This document shows positions 62,315 through 64,000 of a stretch of DNA of 64,000 bases, in pieces. A program made the position numbers and the translations under genes. The DNA lies in assembly GCA_041392855.1 (NCBI GenBank), contig JAWKLD010000001.1:2590001-2654000 (forward strand), in the 5' to 3' direction. The stretch is from Flavipsychrobacter sp. Lineage in GTDB: Bacteria > Bacteroidota > Bacteroidia > Chitinophagales > Chitinophagaceae. Positions within the stretch are counted from its first letter, which is position 1. Each line of letters starts with the position of its first letter. Below the pieces are notes generated by a model, which did not search any database, was not told the DNA's origin, and worked only from the letters and a program-made list of their open reading frames with translations.

Positions 62315-62826
62315 GATTGTTTTTTGGGGTATTCAAATATAACTACTTGTTTTTCTACTCTATTAAATTCATTCCAGTTTTTTGCAGTAAACTCTGCTAC
62401 TACCACACCGCATGTGGGTATGTTGGCTGAGCTGAATTGGTATGATAAACTATTGACAAAGAGTGTAATACCGGGATTGTGTGCTACGATAATAACGGTT
62501 TTAACGCTATCTTCAATGCCATAGATCACTTCTTCAAAAGTATCTGGGTGGCAATGATACAATTTGTCTAGTAATAAAATGTCTTCTTTTTTGTAGCCAA
62601 GCTCTGAGCTGATCTTTTTAGCGGTTTGCCTTGCTCTTTTTGCTGTGCTGCTGATAATGAGTTCTGGCTGCACTCCCAATGCTTTTAGGCGTTTACCTAT
62701 CATGGGTGCATCGTGGTTGCCTCTATCGTTTAGCGGTCGGTCAAAATCGGCAAGCCCCGCATTGGCCCAGCTAGATTTTGCATGTCTTACAATCACTACT
62801 CTCTTTATATGCTCACCCTCACTCAT
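62311..62826 (-). CDS. sixA: SixA-like histidine phosphatase
   Basis: 171 aa. Histidine-phosphatase signature VIVRHAKSSW near the N terminus with the second His in IVAHNPGITLF. SixA-type enzymes remove phosphate from phospho-histidine proteins; other members act on small metabolites. Overlaps lpxH by 8 nt and the APH-RapZ gene by 4 nt, so the three are translationally coupled. Confidence 0.9.
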   Translation of the reverse strand: MSEGEHIKRVVIVRHAKSSWANAGLADFDRPLNDRGNHDAPMIGKRLKALGVQPELIISSTAKRARQTAKKISSELGYKKEDILLLDKLYHCHPDTFEEVIYGIEDSVKTVIIVAHNPGITLFVNSLSYQFSSANIPTCGVVVAEFTAKNWNEFNRVEKQVVIFEYPKKQS

Positions 62827-63583
62827 CTTCTTTGTAATATTTTAGCTGTAGCTCTGTGCCGTCAAATACAGCATAGCTATCAAACTTTATCCAATCGCCT
62901 AGATTGATGTATAAGCTATTATTAGGTAGTGGGTAGTTGATGGCCAAATGGCGATGACCAAAAATGAAATAATCGATGTGCTCTTCCTTAAGCTTGTCGT
63001 TACAGAACTGAACCAAGTATTCTTTATCAGGTCCTTGAAAGCTATCTTCCTCTCCATCCACATGCTTAGGGCCTAGTTGGCTAAACCACTCTGCCATGCG
63101 TACGCCCGTATCAGGGTGTATTCTTCTATACAGCCACTGACAGAAGGGGTTTCGTAATACTTTTTTTAGAAGTTTATAACCATGGTCGCCAGGCCCTAGT
63201 CCATCACCATGCCCTATGAAAAACTTCTTACCATTGAAGGTTCTCTCTATTGGTTCATGATGTACTGGTATGCTAAACTCTTCCTGAAAATAATCGCGCA
63301 TCCAAAGATCATGGTTGCCCGTAAATGCTTCTATATGCAAGCCAGCATCGCTTAGTTCTGCCAGCTTTCCGAGAAATCGAGTGTAGCCTTTGGGTACTAC
63401 TTTGCCGTATTCAAACCATGCATCAAATAGATCACCTACAAGAAATAATTGTTCTGCATCCACACTTATCTTATCCAACCATCTGCACAGTCTGCGTTCT
63501 CTTTCCAAACTGCTCTGCTTGTTGGGGATACCGAAATGAAAATCGGAAGCGAAATATATTTTTTTGCCTTGAGGTAAATTCAT
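62819..63583 (-). CDS. lpxH: UDP-2,3-diacylglucosamine diphosphatase
   Basis: 254 aa. Calcineurin-like metallophosphoesterase motifs: SDFHFGIP, VGDLFDAWFEYG, TGNHDLWM, FFIGHGDG, FGHRHLAI. It hydrolyses UDP-2,3-diacylglucosamine to lipid X in lipid A synthesis, on the cytoplasmic face of the inner membrane. First gene of the lpxH-sixA-APH/RapZ operon, which links lipid A with amino-sugar handling. Confidence 0.94.
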   Translation of the reverse strand: MNLPQGKKIYFASDFHFGIPNKQSSLERERRLCRWLDKISVDAEQLFLVGDLFDAWFEYGKVVPKGYTRFLGKLAELSDAGLHIEAFTGNHDLWMRDYFQEEFSIPVHHEPIERTFNGKKFFIGHGDGLGPGDHGYKLLKKVLRNPFCQWLYRRIHPDTGVRMAEWFSQLGPKHVDGEEDSFQGPDKEYLVQFCNDKLKEEHIDYFIFGHRHLAINYPLPNNSLYINLGDWIKFDSYAVFDGTELQLKYYKEDE

Positions 63584-63664
63584 TGATAACCGCTAATAGA
63601 GCGCAAGTTAGCAGAAATAACCTAAAGGAAGGAGTAGGAGTAAAACTATGTTTCCAAAATTTTA

Positions 63665-63697
63665 TTTGGAAAAATGAAAAGGGCAACTATATCTTTG
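63665..63697 (+). promoter_or_regulatory. Promoter of the SAM riboswitch transcript
   Basis: TTTG at 63665-63668, 21-nt spacer, exact TATCTTTG at 63690-63697. Transcription should start near 63702, about 17 nt before the aptamer. Confidence 0.7.
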
Positions 63698-63718
63698 CGC
63701 CAGTTCTTTAACAGTTTT

Positions 63719-63824
63719 CTTATCAAGAAAGGCAGAGGGATATGGCCCGATGAAGCCTTAGCAACCATACAAGCGCAAGTTTGTAAAGGTGCTACTTCCA
63801 TCTCGCTACGGCGAGGCAGATAAG
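63719..63824 (+). promoter_or_regulatory. SAM-I (S-box) riboswitch aptamer
   Basis: P1 is CTTATC (63719-63724) with GATAAG (63819-63824). Between them lie the conserved segments AAGAAAGGCAGAGGGA, TGGCCCGATGAAGCC, AGCAACC and AAGGTGCTA in the order and spacing of SAM-I aptamers, including a P4 GC stem (CTCGC...GCGAG). SAM binding stabilises P1 and should promote termination at 63875-63907. The regulated gene (probably methionine or SAM synthesis, such as metX, metA or metE) lies beyond 64000. Confidence 0.93.
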
Positions 63825-63874
63825 TCAGTTGCAATAGTTTTATCACATCAACCTTGTGTTGTGTACATAACTCG

Positions 63875-63907
63875 AAGCTCTTCTGATTTATCGGAAGAGC
63901 TTTTTTT
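63875..63907 (+). terminator. Riboswitch expression-platform terminator
   Basis: 9-bp perfect stem (63875-63883 with 63894-63902) and a T7 tract (63901-63907). The loop and adjoining stem base (63883-63892) can pair over 10 bases (one G-U) with the P1 3' strand (63819-63828), giving an alternative, SAM-free fold. Confidence 0.85.
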
Positions 63908-64000
63908 ATGCATGTACATCATGTGTTGAAATAGCTCTTTCGGTAAGTTCCTGATAGATAATTGTGCGGAACAATTATTTGATCACATTTTAAAACTATT
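63908..64000 (+). other. Leader downstream of the riboswitch terminator
   Basis: About 90 nt with no start codon opening a long frame. It is probably the remaining 5' leader of the SAM-regulated gene, which begins after the window. Confidence 0.5.

Noticed and set aside
1..64000. Mobile element, phage, CRISPR or defence island
   Set aside because: No transposase, integrase, Cas gene, repeat-spacer array, restriction system or direct-repeat flanks were found; nearly all genes are core functions or typical Bacteroidota families.

Overview
The window reads as a chromosomal core segment of a member of the Bacteroidota, most likely a Chitinophagales-type organism. Three things point there. Many genes are preceded by the Bacteroidota -7 box TAnnTTTG rather than a sigma70 -10 box. 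Shine-Dalgarno motifs are nearly absent; clpC is the clear exception. Several gene families are typical of the phylum: PorZ and other type IX secretion (T9SS) cargo or machinery, DUF5686 and DUF3127 proteins, GSCFA, a fused E1 alpha/beta dehydrogenase, propeller-LytS kinases, and an APH-RapZ fusion. The sequence is AT-rich throughout. I see no integrase, transposase, CRISPR array or phage gene.

Layout. 1-8.5 kb: 3' end of a ComM/YifB ATPase, a LytTR regulator with a giant propeller sensor kinase, a photolyase, a secreted nuclease-like protein and a dolichol-phosphate-mannose-synthase-like glycosyltransferase. 8.5-17.5 kb: 2-oxoacid:ferredoxin oxidoreductase alpha (korA), a vWA-GNAT-FemAB-like operon, DNA polymerase I and a YkgJ-type cysteine-cluster protein. 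17.6-28.5 kb: DUF5686 outer-membrane protein, M23 peptidase with Bcp, a small membrane protein, the porZ-recO operon, purN, an S4 RNA-binding protein, a sensor-like lipoprotein and DUF3127. 28.8-36 kb: a NarL-type regulator and kinase pair, tRNA-His, an outer-membrane barrel, a STAS protein with RNase Z, ClpC and lipocalin. 36-46.5 kb: a large T9SS type-B cargo protein, FeoB, an ethylene-receptor-like PAS protein without a kinase domain, a 2-aminomuconate-type ALDH/RidA pair, a lipoprotein and fused E1. 46.6-64 kb: pyrG, murI, korB with a flippase, an AraC regulator, gyrB, yidC, bactofilin, GSCFA, two small hypotheticals, clpP, the lpxH-sixA-APH/RapZ operon, and a SAM-I riboswitch whose regulated gene lies beyond the window.

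The genes form short operons. Convergent neighbours fall into two classes: pairs separated by a strong bidirectional hairpin, and pairs that abut within 3-6 nt or share a 4-nt stop-stop overlap. Themes are cell-envelope biogenesis (yidC, lpxH, murI, flippase, porZ, M23, bactofilin), protein quality control (clpC, clpP), DNA maintenance (polA, recO, gyrB, photolyase) and central metabolism (korA/korB, E1, pyrG, purN).

I did not find a clear new defence or mobile system. The observations most worth following are: an ethylene-receptor-like sensor lacking both copper ligands and a kinase ATPase domain; the SSB-like tail on DUF3127; the amino-sugar-kinase/RapZ fusion; a readable SAM-riboswitch switching helix; near-leaderless promoters; and phased or palindromic operator candidates.
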